Of a DNA stretch of 64,000 bases, positions 22,528 to 32,218 are shown in pieces. The DNA comes from Triticum aestivum (lineage: Eukaryota > Streptophyta > Magnoliopsida > Poales > Poaceae). Position 1 is the first letter of the stretch. The number at the start of each line of letters is the position of its first letter. Under the pieces are notes generated by a model. That model did not search any database, was not told where the DNA came from, and worked only from the letters and a program-made list of their open reading frames with translations. Made by a program: the position numbers and the translations under genes. The DNA is taken from positions 401,668,491 to 401,732,490 of the forward strand of contig NC_057811.1 of assembly GCF_018294505.1 (NCBI RefSeq). Reading direction: 5' to 3'.

Positions 22528-23532
22528 ATGTTTAGGAAATTGTACCAAGGTGGTTCTTCAAGGAAGGAAGGACTCAGGCCCGCAATACGTGAGCCGGACC
22601 ATGAACTACCAAGAGAAGCTCAAGTGCGGCCTTGTGAATGGCCGTCAGAAGATTTCATGGTCCAAGCAGGAATTAAGGAGGAATTTGACACATATGTGCG
22701 TAATGCTGAACTCGAGGGCTTCATGCTAGATAAGTGCCATCAGTATTATCACCTAACTGATTCCTTTGTGAGAAGGTTCAAATTTACATCTTCACACAAT
22801 TCTCACACTGTCCTATTTGATCTCTATGGTAAATCTTATACTATGGACTTAGAAGATTTTAATACTGCTTGTAAACTTCCACAATGGGGTAGTGCTAGTG
22901 AACCTCGCCAATCTGAGTTTAAAGATTTTCTTGCTAGTATCACTAACACAAGCTACCATAGGAGCATTCATTTTCCTGCTATACATTATTTTGCTCTCTT
23001 TATAGGTAGATGCATAAACGGTAAGGATGAGGCATGTCACATGTGTGTTCCTGACCTTAGTGTTCTCAAGAGTGCCGTATTAGGAGATAAACAATATAAC
23101 TTGGGGGCCATTGTTGCACGAAGGTTGCATAATAATGGTTTAAGAGGAGACTTGTTTGGTGGGATTTATGCAACCCGTGTGGCTAATTTTCTTGAGATAC
23201 CCATACATGAAAATGATATGGAATTGCCTCCCGCTTATCTAGATTATGATGCTATGGTTCGCCATCAGTTTATTGAGAGGAATGAACAACCTCTCCAGTA
23301 CCAACTAATGTTTGACAGGCGCCGCACTTTCCATGTTGCTCTCCCTGCTCCTACTTTCTTTGACTTTCAGGCAAAAGGGAGATATATTATAACCAGGGAG
23401 GAGGCGAACGACTATAAGAGGAGGATGGAGGCAGCTCGCCTCCAAGCGGTAGCTCATGAGGCAATAGCTGCTGCATCTCAGTACGACCCCAGCTATAACT
23501 TTGGATATCCGCCAGGCCAGCCATGGCCCTAG
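22528..23532 (+). CDS. Extra ORF of the WHAM-like element (plant transposon protein of unknown function)
   Basis: An uninterrupted 334-codon frame starts at ATG 22528. The N-terminus is short and basic (MFRKLYQGGSSRKEGLRP). A globular region follows, with a conserved-looking core (VLFDLYGKSYTMDLEDFNTA, then RSIHFPAIHYFALFIGRCIN). Then comes a segment with LGAIVARRLHNNG and GGIYATRVANFLEIP, and the C-terminus is Ala/Arg-rich (TREEANDYKRRMEAARLQ). There is no signal peptide, membrane segment or nuclease motif. I recognise the architecture as the putative plant transposon protein found in Athila-type elements, in the position an env-like gene would take. Its role is unknown. It is the only long open frame in an element with a heavily damaged gag. 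Confidence 0.75.
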   Translation: MFRKLYQGGSSRKEGLRPAIREPDHELPREAQVRPCEWPSEDFMVQAGIKEEFDTYVRNAELEGFMLDKCHQYYHLTDSFVRRFKFTSSHNSHTVLFDLYGKSYTMDLEDFNTACKLPQWGSASEPRQSEFKDFLASITNTSYHRSIHFPAIHYFALFIGRCINGKDEACHMCVPDLSVLKSAVLGDKQYNLGAIVARRLHNNGLRGDLFGGIYATRVANFLEIPIHENDMELPPAYLDYDAMVRHQFIERNEQPLQYQLMFDRRRTFHVALPAPTFFDFQAKGRYIITREEANDYKRRMEAARLQAVAHEAIAAASQYDPSYNFGYPPGQPWP

Positions 23533-23553
23533 ACCAACATAGGCCAAAAGCCT

Positions 23554-23567
23554 AAGCTTGGGGGAGT
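23554..23567 (+). other. Internal polypurine-tract-like motif after the extra ORF
   Basis: AAGCTTGGGGGAGT lies about 20 bp after the ORF stop and is identical to the terminal polypurine tract at 25587-25600. Confidence 0.7.
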
Positions 23568-24000
23568 ACGTATCTCTCACCGGCATTACATTCATGTTCA
23601 CACACTCATTCCAGTTGTCGGTGCTCATACTTTTTCATTGTACTATCCATGCTAGTTTATTTTCTTTTCTAGCCTTCTTCTTTTGTGTTTGAAAAACCTT
23701 AAGAAAAACCAAAAAAATTTAGTTGTAGATTTTAGCTAGTTTAGTTTCCATGCTTGTAGTAGTAATAATTAAAAGAAAACCCAAAAATATTTCTTGTTCT
23801 TCTTTTGCTTGTTGGGAGCTTTCCCATGTAAATAGTTTTATTTCTTTTCTTTTCTTTGGAGGTCGAGAGGAGAAGACCATGATGAAAATGTTGAAGTGGC
23901 TCTTATATGCATTATTGTCGATTTAGCCAAGAGCACATATTACCTTGTCTTCTCCTTTGTATTGAATGCTTGCAGATTCCACCTTAGTCCAATGCATGTG

Positions 24001-24039
<39 letters not shown>

Positions 24040-25586
24040 CACACCATTCGGTCGTGCAAGTGAAAGGCAATAATGACAATATAAGATGGACTGATTGAGA
24101 TGAGAAAAGCTGGTATTAACTCGACCTCTACCGTTTTTGTAAATATGATTAGTTCATCGTTCCTGGTTCAGCCTATTATGAATGAAACATGTTTGCAATG
24201 ACAATTAGAGATTATAGTTGCTTATGCCATGCTTAATTATCTAGGAGTTTATAATGGTTTACGTTGCGTGCCAACATGCTATTAAAATGGTTGTGATGTG
24301 GTATGATGGGGTGGTATCCTCCTTTGAATGATTCGAGTGACTTGACTTGGTACATGTTCACGCATGTAGTTGAAACAAAATCAACATAGCCTCCACGATA
24401 TTTATGTTCATGGTGGATTATGTCCTACTCATGCTTTCACTCAATGTTTATTAATTTTAATGCATGTTCATGACTGTTGTCGCTCTCTAGTTGGTCACTT
24501 CCCAGTCTTTTTCTAGCCTTCACTTGTACTAAGCGGGAATACTGCTTGTGCATCCACTTCCATAAACCCCAAAGTTATTCCATATGAGTCCACCATACCT
24601 TCCGATATGCGGTATCTACCTGCCGTTCCAAGTAGATTTGTATGTGACAAACTCTAAACCTTTAAATGAAATTCTGTTATGTATGCTCGAATAGCTAATG
24701 TATCAACTAGGGATGTCTGTATCTTCCATGCTAGGCGGGTTATTCTCAAGAGGAGTGGACTCCACTCCTCACTCACGAGAAAATGGCTGGTCACCGGGAT
24801 GCCCAGTCCCATGCTCTAAGCAAATCAAATTGAAATAATTGCAAACAAAACTCCCCCAGGGCTGTTGCTAGTTGGAGGCACTCGTTGTTTCGAGCAAGCC
24901 ATGGATTGATGCTTGTTGGTGGTGGGGAGTATAAGCTTTACCATTCTGCTTGGGAACCGCCTATAATGTGTGTAGCATGGAAGATATCGAGATCTCTCGG
25001 TTGTTATGTTGACAATGAAAGTATGCCGCTCAAAATATTATTTATCTCTGCTTTAAAATCGAGCTCTGGCACCTCTACAAATCCCTGCTTCCCTCCGTGA
25101 AGGGCCTATCTATTTACTTTTATTTTGAGTCATCACCCTCTTATTAAAAAGCACCAGTTAGAGAGCACCGTTGTCATTTGCATCCATTACTATTAATTTA
25201 TATTGGGCATGACTATGACTGGATCTCTTTTACCATGAATTACAATGTTTAGTCAGTCCCTGATCTTCAGAGGTGCTCTGCATTTATGTTTTGCGGTCTC
25301 AGAAAGGACTAGCGAGATACCATCTTGTTATATCATATTATGATTGTTTTGAGAAAGTGTTGTCATCCGAGATTTATTATTATTGCTCGCTAGTTGATTA
25401 TGCCATTGATATGAGTAAACATGAGACCTAAATGTCATTGTGAATATGGTTAGTTCATAATCTTTGCTGAAAACTTGAATGTTGGCTTTACATATTTACA
25501 ACAACAAGAGCAAACAGAGTTTGTAAAAGTTTTTCTTTATCACTTTCAGTTTATCAACTGAATTGCTTGAGGACAAGCAAAGGTTT
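23568..25586 (+). other. Long 3' noncoding region of the WHAM-like element with an ATT microsatellite
   Basis: About 2 kb with no credible ORF (a 71-codon frame at 24885 is probably chance). A perfect ATT repeat of about 12-13 units lies at 24002-24039. Confidence 0.75.
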
Positions 25587-25600
25587 AAGCTTGGGGGAGT
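25587..25600 (+). promoter_or_regulatory. Polypurine tract of the WHAM-like element
   Basis: AAGCTTGGGGGAGT directly precedes the 3' LTR. Confidence 0.85.
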
Positions 25601-27001
25601 TGATACGTCTCCATCGTATCTACTTTTCCAAACACTTTTGCCCTTGTGTTTGGACTTTAACTTGCATGATTTGAATGGAACTAACCCGGACTGACGTTGT
25701 TTTCAGCAGAATTGCCATGGTTTTATTTTTGTGCAGAAATAAAAGTTCTCAGAATGACCTGAAACTTCACGGAGAATATTTTTGGAATTAATAAAAAATA
25801 ATGGCGAAAGAATCCAGGCCAGGGGCCCACACCCTGTCCACAAGGGTGGGAGGCGCGCATACCCCCTGGGCGCGCCCCCTGCCTCGTGAGCCCCCTGGTG
25901 CTCCACCGACCTCAACTCTAACTATATATTCACGTTCGGGGAGAAAAAAAATCAGAGAGAGGGATTGATTGCGTTTTACGATACGGAGCCGCCGCCAAGC
26001 CCTAATCTCTCTCGGGAGGGCTGATCTCGAGTCCGTTCGGGGCTCCGGAGAGGGGAATCCGTCGCCGTCGTCATCACCAACCTTCCTCCATCACCAATTT
26101 CATGATGCTCACTACCGTGCGTGAGTAATTCCATCATAGGCTTGTTGGACGGTGATGGGTTGGATGAGATTTACCATGTAATCGAGTTAGTTTTGTTAGG
26201 GTTTGATCCCTAGTATCCACTATGTTTTGAGATTGATGTTGCTATGACTTTGCTATGCATAATGCTTGTCACTAGGGCCCAAGTGCCATGATTTCAGATC
26301 TAAACCTATTATGTTTTCATGAATATTGTGAGTTCTTGATTCTATCTTGCAAGTCTATAGTCACCTACTATGTGTTATGATCCGGCAACCCCGAAGTGAC
26401 AATAATCGGGACCACTCCCGGTGATGACCGTAGTTTGAGGAGTTCATGTATTCACTAAGTGTTAATGCTTTGGTCCAATACTCTATTAAAAGGAGGCCTT
26501 AATATCCCTTAGTTTCCAATAGGACCCCGCTACCACGGGAGGGTAGGACAAAATATGTCATGCAAGTTCTTTTCTATAAGCACGTATGACTATATTCGGA
26601 ATACATGCCTACATTACATTGATGAATTGGAGCTAGTTTTGTGTCACCCTATGTTATAACTATTGCATGAGGAATCGCATACGACATAATTCTTCATCAC
26701 CGATCCAATGCCTACGAGCTTTTCACATATTGCTCTTTGCTTAGTTACTTATTCGTTGCCACTGTTACAATTACTACAAAACTACTACTGTTACTTTTGC
26801 CACTGTTACCGTTACTACCATACTACTTTGCTACTAAATACTTTGCTGCAGATATTAAGTTATCCAGGTGTGGTTGAATTGAAAACTCAACTGCTAATAC
26901 TTGAGAATATTCTTTGGCTCCCCTTGTGTCGAATCAATAAATTTGGGTTGAATATTCTACCCTCGAAAACTATTGCGATCCCCTATACTTGTGGGTTATC
27001 A
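25601..27001 (+). repeat. 3' LTR of the WHAM-like element
   Basis: Begins TGATACGTCTCCATCGTATC and ends GTGGGTTATCA, 1401 bp, followed by the target copy CCCTC. It retains the GC-rich core missing in part from the 5' LTR. Confidence 0.9.
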
Positions 27002-27038
27002 CCCTCCACTTGGCCCCTCGCACCATCTTCTAGCCCCC

Positions 27039-27716
27039 CACCAGATTTAGCCACATGTACAATCTAGCAGACTCCATGGTTGAACTTAAGCATAATGCAC
27101 AAACCTCAAAACACAAGTGCTTCTCCTTTGTTCTAGAATCTTCCGTATCATAACCGCCCAGACTTTTTTTTCTAGTTGAATTGCCATGATTTGTTTTTAC
27201 TTTATGCTTTACAGCGCACAATTCCATGAATCATAAAATAGATTAAGGGCTTCTTTGATCCAAAGGATTCTCAAAGGAATTTTGGAGGATTCTAATCCTT
27301 AGGAATTTTTCCTATCTTGGTTGTTTGATTCGTAGGATTGTAAACCATAGAAAATTTTCCATAGGATTCATTTGCACTAGATTTCATAGGAAACATCCCA
27401 TCCACTCAAACCACTTTGAAAGAATCCTGCGTTTTTTCTATGCACAATCAAACACTCGTACAATCCTGTAGGATTCAAGACGACATTCCACTCTAATCCC
27501 ATGTTTTTCCTATTCCCGCGTTTTGGAAATCCTACGAATCAAAGAGGCCCTAGCTTTTTTATAAAAACTAATTTATTTTGAATGAGATGAACTATAAGAA
27601 TTAAACGAAGGTCTACATTAGGCATATATGACTCAGAGCTTACATGCTATAGTGTGATATTTATTCATAATTTGGTTGCCAAATCTGATGCGTGCAATGC
27701 ACGTGTACCTTACTAG
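27039..27716 (+). mobile_element. Helitron-like 3' end, plus strand (right inverted arm)
   Basis: Ends with the hairpin CGTGCA-A-TGCACG, TGTACCTTA and CTAG at 27713-27716, followed by T, as expected for a Helitron 3' terminus. Without the nested MITE (27247-27550) it is about 374 bp and matches the reverse complement of 14341-14709 along its length. No 5' TC terminus could be assigned. Confidence 0.65.
27247..27550. mobile_element. Tourist-like MITE nested in the Helitron-like arm
   Basis: Imperfect inverted ends are GGGCTTCTTTGATCCAAAGG and, reversed, GGGCCTCTTTGATTCGTAGG. Comparison with the empty site in the other arm (GATTAGCTTT) shows insertion next to a duplicated TA or TTA. The interior has AGGATT/AATCCT words. 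A Harbinger-type origin is inferred. Confidence 0.75.
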
Positions 27717-28320
27717 TACTTCGAGTATGTGAAAACACGTAAATTACAATTCCAATGGCACGCTACGCAGTGTCTCTCTTACAGTTCATGAAGCTACGTG
27801 GCACATGTGGAGGCGTTGTCGCGACCTCCTTGTGTGGATTGATCACAGTGACGTGCTGCTGCTTCTAGAAGAATGTACTCGTCCTCTCTGAGCCACACTG
27901 GCGGTACATGCACGAAGCGAAGATGTGCACGTACGCCACACACGCACTCATTCCCTCGCACGCACATGCGGGTACATGGGGCGACGCATTTTTGTACGAA
28001 GATCCACCCAATGTGATAATTTGACGCATGTAAAGTCCTTCATTTCATTGATGGTAAATTAATACAGCGCATGCAAATTGAGTGGACGTGAGGGCGGAAG
28101 AAAGACATTACTACTCCACTACGTGCATGCGAGTAGTTAAATCATGGGGTGCCAGTACTTCCATTGGTCTCCTTCATATTTTGTGCCAATTTTTGACCAT
28201 ATTTGTAAGTAACATAATATTTATGCATGTCATAAAAAGTGGCACAAAAAAAGGGGGCCAATAAACCAGGACGCAGGCAGCATGATCAATTTCTGCCAAG
28301 GCTACTGTTGGTGGCCTTTG
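27717..28320. other. Unassigned low-repeat sequence upstream of the 28425 gene
   Basis: No supported gene. GCACGTACG and GCATGCGAG-type words recur. It may hold promoter sequence for the gene at 28425. Confidence 0.4.
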
Positions 28321-28330
28321 TATTTAAATA
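28321..28330 (+). promoter_or_regulatory. Candidate TATA box for the 28425 gene
   Basis: TATTTAAATA lies about 95-105 bp before the ATG, followed by a C-rich, likely transcribed leader (GCCTCCCCGCCTCGCCC). Confidence 0.4.
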
Positions 28331-28424
28331 TGGATGGAGTGGAGTAGTACTATCTTTATCTTAGCCTCGTAGGGCTCTCCCAGCGCCTAGGCTCGCCTCC
28401 CCGCCTCGCCCACCGGATCCCGCC

Positions 28425-28952
28425 ATGGACGATCCCTTAGATCCCAAGATCCCGCGGGTTGCCGTCTCGCTGCGGCCCGCAGCACTGCCGCCTTTGAGCG
28501 AAACCCACATGTGTTTTAGAGGGGATCCATTGCTCTGGAATCACAGATTGGTGGCACCGGAGGACATGCCAGGGCTGCGTTTCAGGTGGTGGGCAGCAAG
28601 GGCAAATCGGATCGAGGAAGCGTCACATCTATTGGAGAGAAGTTCCAAGGAGCTGTGCCTGGCGCAGCACAAGGCGGAGGCACAAGTCGATCTCAGGGGA
28701 GAGATGCTGAGGGATGTCAGCATCTGGCAGGGTCGCGTTGATTTCGAGCTAGGGCTAATGGTAGAGATCATATTCACGGATTCGAGTGCGGAGGAAAGAG
28801 CGCGCATGCCTGCGCAATGGCATGAGCAGCGGGTGCAACTGTTCAAATGGGCGGTAGGAGAAGCCAAATCCCGGGACCAGTTGCAGCGGCGCCGCTGGGC
28901 ATGCATCGTAGGCGAGGTGAGCTGCCCTCCTTCCCCGCCAGCGATGCAGTGA
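28425..28952 (+). CDS. Plausible small gene, unknown function (175 aa)
   Basis: The frame starts at an ATG in a good plant context (CGCCATGG) and ends at TGA 28950-28952, uninterrupted. A Pro-rich N-terminal segment contains PLSETHMCFRGDPLLW. It is followed by a predicted all-helical region with clustered Trp and Arg (FRWWAARANRIEEASHLLER), an acidic/amphipathic middle (WQGRVDFELGLMVEI) and a basic C-terminal helix (SRDQLQRRRW). No signal peptide or transmembrane span is obvious. Codon use is GC-richer than the surrounding transposons, as in grass genes. It sits in the least repetitive part of the window. I do not recognise the family. It could be a real lineage-specific gene or a captured fragment. 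Confidence 0.5.
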   Translation: MDDPLDPKIPRVAVSLRPAALPPLSETHMCFRGDPLLWNHRLVAPEDMPGLRFRWWAARANRIEEASHLLERSSKELCLAQHKAEAQVDLRGEMLRDVSIWQGRVDFELGLMVEIIFTDSSAEERARMPAQWHEQRVQLFKWAVGEAKSRDQLQRRRWACIVGEVSCPPSPPAMQ

Positions 28953-29286
28953 CCTAGTCGGTTGCTGTTGCAGTGAACTTGCAACACTATGTCGGTTTGC
29001 AACCTTGACAATCACTCCATCTATATGTATTGTTTTCCTGTAAAAAATACTTGGCCGTTTGGAAAAAGATGGTAATTGATTTATCACTAGTTTTAGAATG
29101 CTTGGTCGTGACAATCAACCGAAGCCACAACCAGAAGTCTCCATCGCGTAAGTACTTTACGATCGGTCGCACCAACAGACGGTCGGTCGGACCCGTGCCT
29201 CACCGAAGGGACACGCATCGGCTTGGTCTGACATATACGACCAGTTACATCACTGACTTGTGCGACCGCATTTGAGCACTGTAGTA
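28953..29286. other. Unassigned sequence after the 28425 gene
   Basis: Probable 3' flank; no second gene supported. Repeated GGTCGG/CGGTCG words occur at 29160-29190. Confidence 0.4.
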
Positions 29287-29440
29287 CTCCCTCTATCTCA
29301 GTTTACAAGTCTTGCACGTGTACCTAGGTTGTTAATTTGACCAACTTAATAAGAGGCATACATTTTGAAAAATATATCATTACAAACTTCAAATATTCTA
29401 TTTTTTAATGATATATTTTTATGTTAAACAATTTATGTTC
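29287..29440 (+). mobile_element. Truncated Mariner/Stowaway-like MITE
   Basis: CTCCCTCTATCTCAG after TA is a typical terminal repeat, followed by A+T-rich interior. The mirror-image right end is missing. Just beyond, a 28-bp near-repeat (ATTTATGTTCTACTAAACTC type, 29431 and 29467) marks local duplication. Confidence 0.5.
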
Positions 29441-29662
29441 TACTAAACTCATCGGGAGTACTTGAAATTTATGTTCCAATAAACTCATCGGGAGCCGTTT
29501 CGGGCCTCAAAACCAAAACCATCAATTAATATTTGCCTTGTTCTCATCACATTCCAAAGTACTAGTGCTACAATTAAGTGCAAGCCTGCTCACACCTACC
29601 AGTACGTACCAAACCTGAACGTGTTCCCACTATGCAGGTTTTAGTACTAGTTCTAGTACTTA

Positions 29663-29935
29663 GACTAGCCACAGTGGGAGTAACTTCAGCAGTAACATCA
29701 AGTCCAACTAAGCAAATTTGCTTATGTGGTAATGAGTTAATGAGGAGAGAGGTAGTTTGAGTAACTTAGCTACTTACCGTAATATCACATGCCTCAATGC
29801 ACTATGAGTCTATAACCTAATAAATGAAGCTTTGCATGACACCACACTTATGTTACTACCCACTATGAAGGTAGTAATATAGTCTAGGGATATGTGTATG
29901 TTACTAGTGTATGTTACTATGCACTGTGGCTAGTC
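29663..29935. mobile_element. MITE with TTA target duplication
   Basis: Perfect outer repeats GACTAGCCACAGTG and CACTGTGGCTAGTC bound a 273-bp element. TTA is present on both sides (29660-29662 and 29936-29938). The TTA target suits the PIF/Harbinger (Tourist) group. It ends immediately before a TATA box. Confidence 0.8.
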
Positions 29936-29940
29936 TTAGG

Positions 29941-29949
29941 TTATAAAAA
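29941..29949 (+). promoter_or_regulatory. Candidate TATA box for the 30021 gene
   Basis: TTATAAAAA lies about 75 bp before the ATG, right next to the MITE edge. Confidence 0.55.
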
Positions 29950-30020
29950 GGGGAACTACCTAACCGAAAACTACTCTACCTTCCTCCTCATAAGTCCTCT
30001 TTCTTCATCCGTCCTTTGCC

Positions 30021-30754
30021 ATGGCCGGTGTGCATAGCTCTAGGTCGAGAACTACTCGTAACAAGGGAGCGGCAACCAAGGCTGCGGAAAAAAAGAGAGG
30101 GCTCGCCGCCACGTAGAGACCTCGAAAGACCTCTCACGGGAAGGCGATGGCTCCCAGGAGCGCCCTAGCCGCGGAGGCGAACATGCCGAGCTGGCGGTGC
30201 TGGAGTCGTTATCCCTCAACGGCATGCCCGATCAGCTCAATAAGCACCTCAATAAGCAAAAGGAGTTCATCCACGGCTTGGTGGAGTTGCTGAAGGAGAG
30301 CCTCGACGACATGCCCGCTGAGCTCAGTGAGCAGGGGGAGTTGACCGCCAGCTTGGTGATGCTGCTGAAGAAGAGCATTGCCTCGGAGAAGAAGGCGACC
30401 AACGAAATCCTGCAACTTCAGGCGGACAAGGCGAAGCTCTACCACGAGCTCGACCTGCTGAAGGAGGAGAACGCCAGCTGGAAGAAGCTGCATGAGAATA
30501 GTAGTTCCCCGATGAAGATGCTGCAGGCCCTCGTCATGGAACAGAAGGAGGAGTTGGCGAAGCTCCGCATCGAGCACCCGGCTACTGTCAAGGTACGTAA
30601 TGCAGCCGTGGAACAGATGATGAAGGCTCGCGTCGAGAAATCCCGTGTCATGGACACAATGAAGAAGATGGCGGAGGAGACGCGCAAGGAGATGGAGGTC
30701 GTGGAGGCGATGAAGAAGCAGTTACGGCTCCGCGACCAACAACCCTTCATGTAG
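30021..30754 (+). pseudogene. Coiled-coil protein gene with a single frameshift
   Basis: ATG 30021 (CCATGG context, TATA box upstream) opens a basic N-terminal segment (SRSRTTRNKGAATKAAEKK) that stops at TAG 30114-30116. Another frame is open from the seven-A run at about 30089-30095 to the stop at 30752-30754. It encodes about 210 residues of mostly Leu/Glu/Lys-rich helix, including two related blocks (LVELLKESLDDMPAELSEQ and LVMLLKKSI). Long heptad-like stretches and a basic Met/Arg-rich end follow. A one-base indel in the A run would explain everything. The product looks like a nuclear or cytoskeletal-type coiled-coil protein, but I do not recognise a family. Sequence error in the homopolymer is the main alternative to a true pseudogene. 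Confidence 0.55.
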
Positions 30755-32218
30755 TGAGAGCAGCGCCCCAGACTTGTGTGTGCGTCTTCATTCTTTTTTT
30801 TTGGGTGATAATCTTCGTTCTTCTTTTGCTCCTGTGTTTCTTCTTTTGCTTCGGGTGTTTCGCCGCACGTGTCACCTTCTCTGTGAGGCATGAATAGAAC
30901 AATGCTAAAAATGAGATGACTAGCAAATTAGATCATTCTTTATCGCCAATAGAACAATGCCTCTTGCTAGTAATATATAATAAGGGTAGAGAGTAGAGGA
31001 TATGGCACTGGGCTGCCGTGTTTCGTGCTCCTCCGTCGTACTCCAGTGGAAAACTTGAGTATACCGCACGGTTCTTTGCTCCTCCTCATGTCGTTGGCAC
31101 ATTTATACGAGCAGTCAAATCACAAGGCCCCGCCTTCCAGCAGTAATGAGCCGTCAAATCACAAAGGCCCTCGCCTCTCTTGAAACCGACCTAGCTAGAC
31201 TGCCCCGCCCTCTAGTCTTCTAAAAAATGTATACTTTTGTACAGTAGTAGGATCGATGGATTGCGCCATGGAGCAAAACTAACAAGATGAAATTAAAGAA
31301 AAAAGGTGGTACATATAGAGAGCGCTCGTCGCCAAATTATGCATATAGTACTATTAAACAAGCTAGTACGTGCTTAAATGGGGTGCTAAATTCTATTAAA
31401 GAAATTAGCATACCTATTTAATTCTTGGGTTCTTATTATTTATGCCACTAGTTTGTGTATCACTACTTAGTTTTGCCATTGGAAGTTACAACTACTCAAA
31501 AATGCCATTGATCCGTGAGATGCCTGCTCAAAAATGCAATTAGATATCTCAAAAATGCCATCATTAAGTTAGATGTTTGCTAAAAAATGCCATTAGACAT
31601 TGTGATTTTCACGTCAAAACCGTTGACCATGTTACATGACAAAAATAAGCCGATTCTCACAATGATAAGTGTGGCCCCGCTTGTCAGGAGTAACCAAGCG
31701 AACAATTTTACAGGAAAATAAGAACGCTGTTGGGATCAAGTAGGCCCCACACTTTATTTTACTGTAGTGAGATAGAGGGAGAGCTGGCATGTTGGTCCAT
31801 CAGTATTTATGTCATTATAACATGGCAAAAGAGATTTGAGTCACAATAATGGTGTCCAGCAGAACACACCCCTCAAATAAAACTAAGCACCCTGAAATGC
31901 TTTGACAAAACTAAGCCCCTTGAAATTCTTTGATGACTAAACTGCTGGCTATATGATGTTGGCCATATATATTGTACGTATATAATGTGAAGAAACGAGT
32001 GGTCATCGTAGTACTATACCAATTAAAAGATGAACTGTAAGAAATACTAGTTTGTACGTACTGAAGAGTTAAAGTAACGAGAAGAAACATAACATAGTTC
32101 TGCTGGGGGCTCAGCACAACACACCCCTCAGATAAAACTAAGCACACCAAAAATTAAACTAAGCAACTAATCCGGTAGACACTGCATTAGAACCACCATG
32201 AGCAACGACACTGCCACC
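30755..32218. other. Unassigned intergenic sequence with local repeats
   Basis: No gene supported. AAAAATGCCAT-type words recur at 31498-31590. A near-identical block, ACACACCCCTCARATAAAAC, occurs at about 31864 and 32119, roughly 255 bp apart. Confidence 0.5.

Larger units (their letters stand above)
15827..27001 (+). mobile_element. Complete WHAM-like Athila-type LTR retrotransposon
   Basis: Two LTRs in the same orientation (15827-17208 and 25601-27001) are flanked by the 5-bp duplication CCCTC (15822-15826 and 27002-27006). A tRNA-Asp-type primer site follows the first LTR and a polypurine tract precedes the second. Internally there is a decayed gag, an aspartic protease region and an extra 334-codon ORF. 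No reverse transcriptase, RNase H or integrase was recognised. A solo LTR of another family (19246-20932) splits the gag-protease region. The element inserted between the two inverted Helitron-like arms. The family name is recalled, not verified. Confidence 0.9.

Noticed and set aside
24002..24039. ATT repeat considered as a structural or regulatory element
   Set aside because: An ordinary microsatellite in retroelement noncoding sequence.
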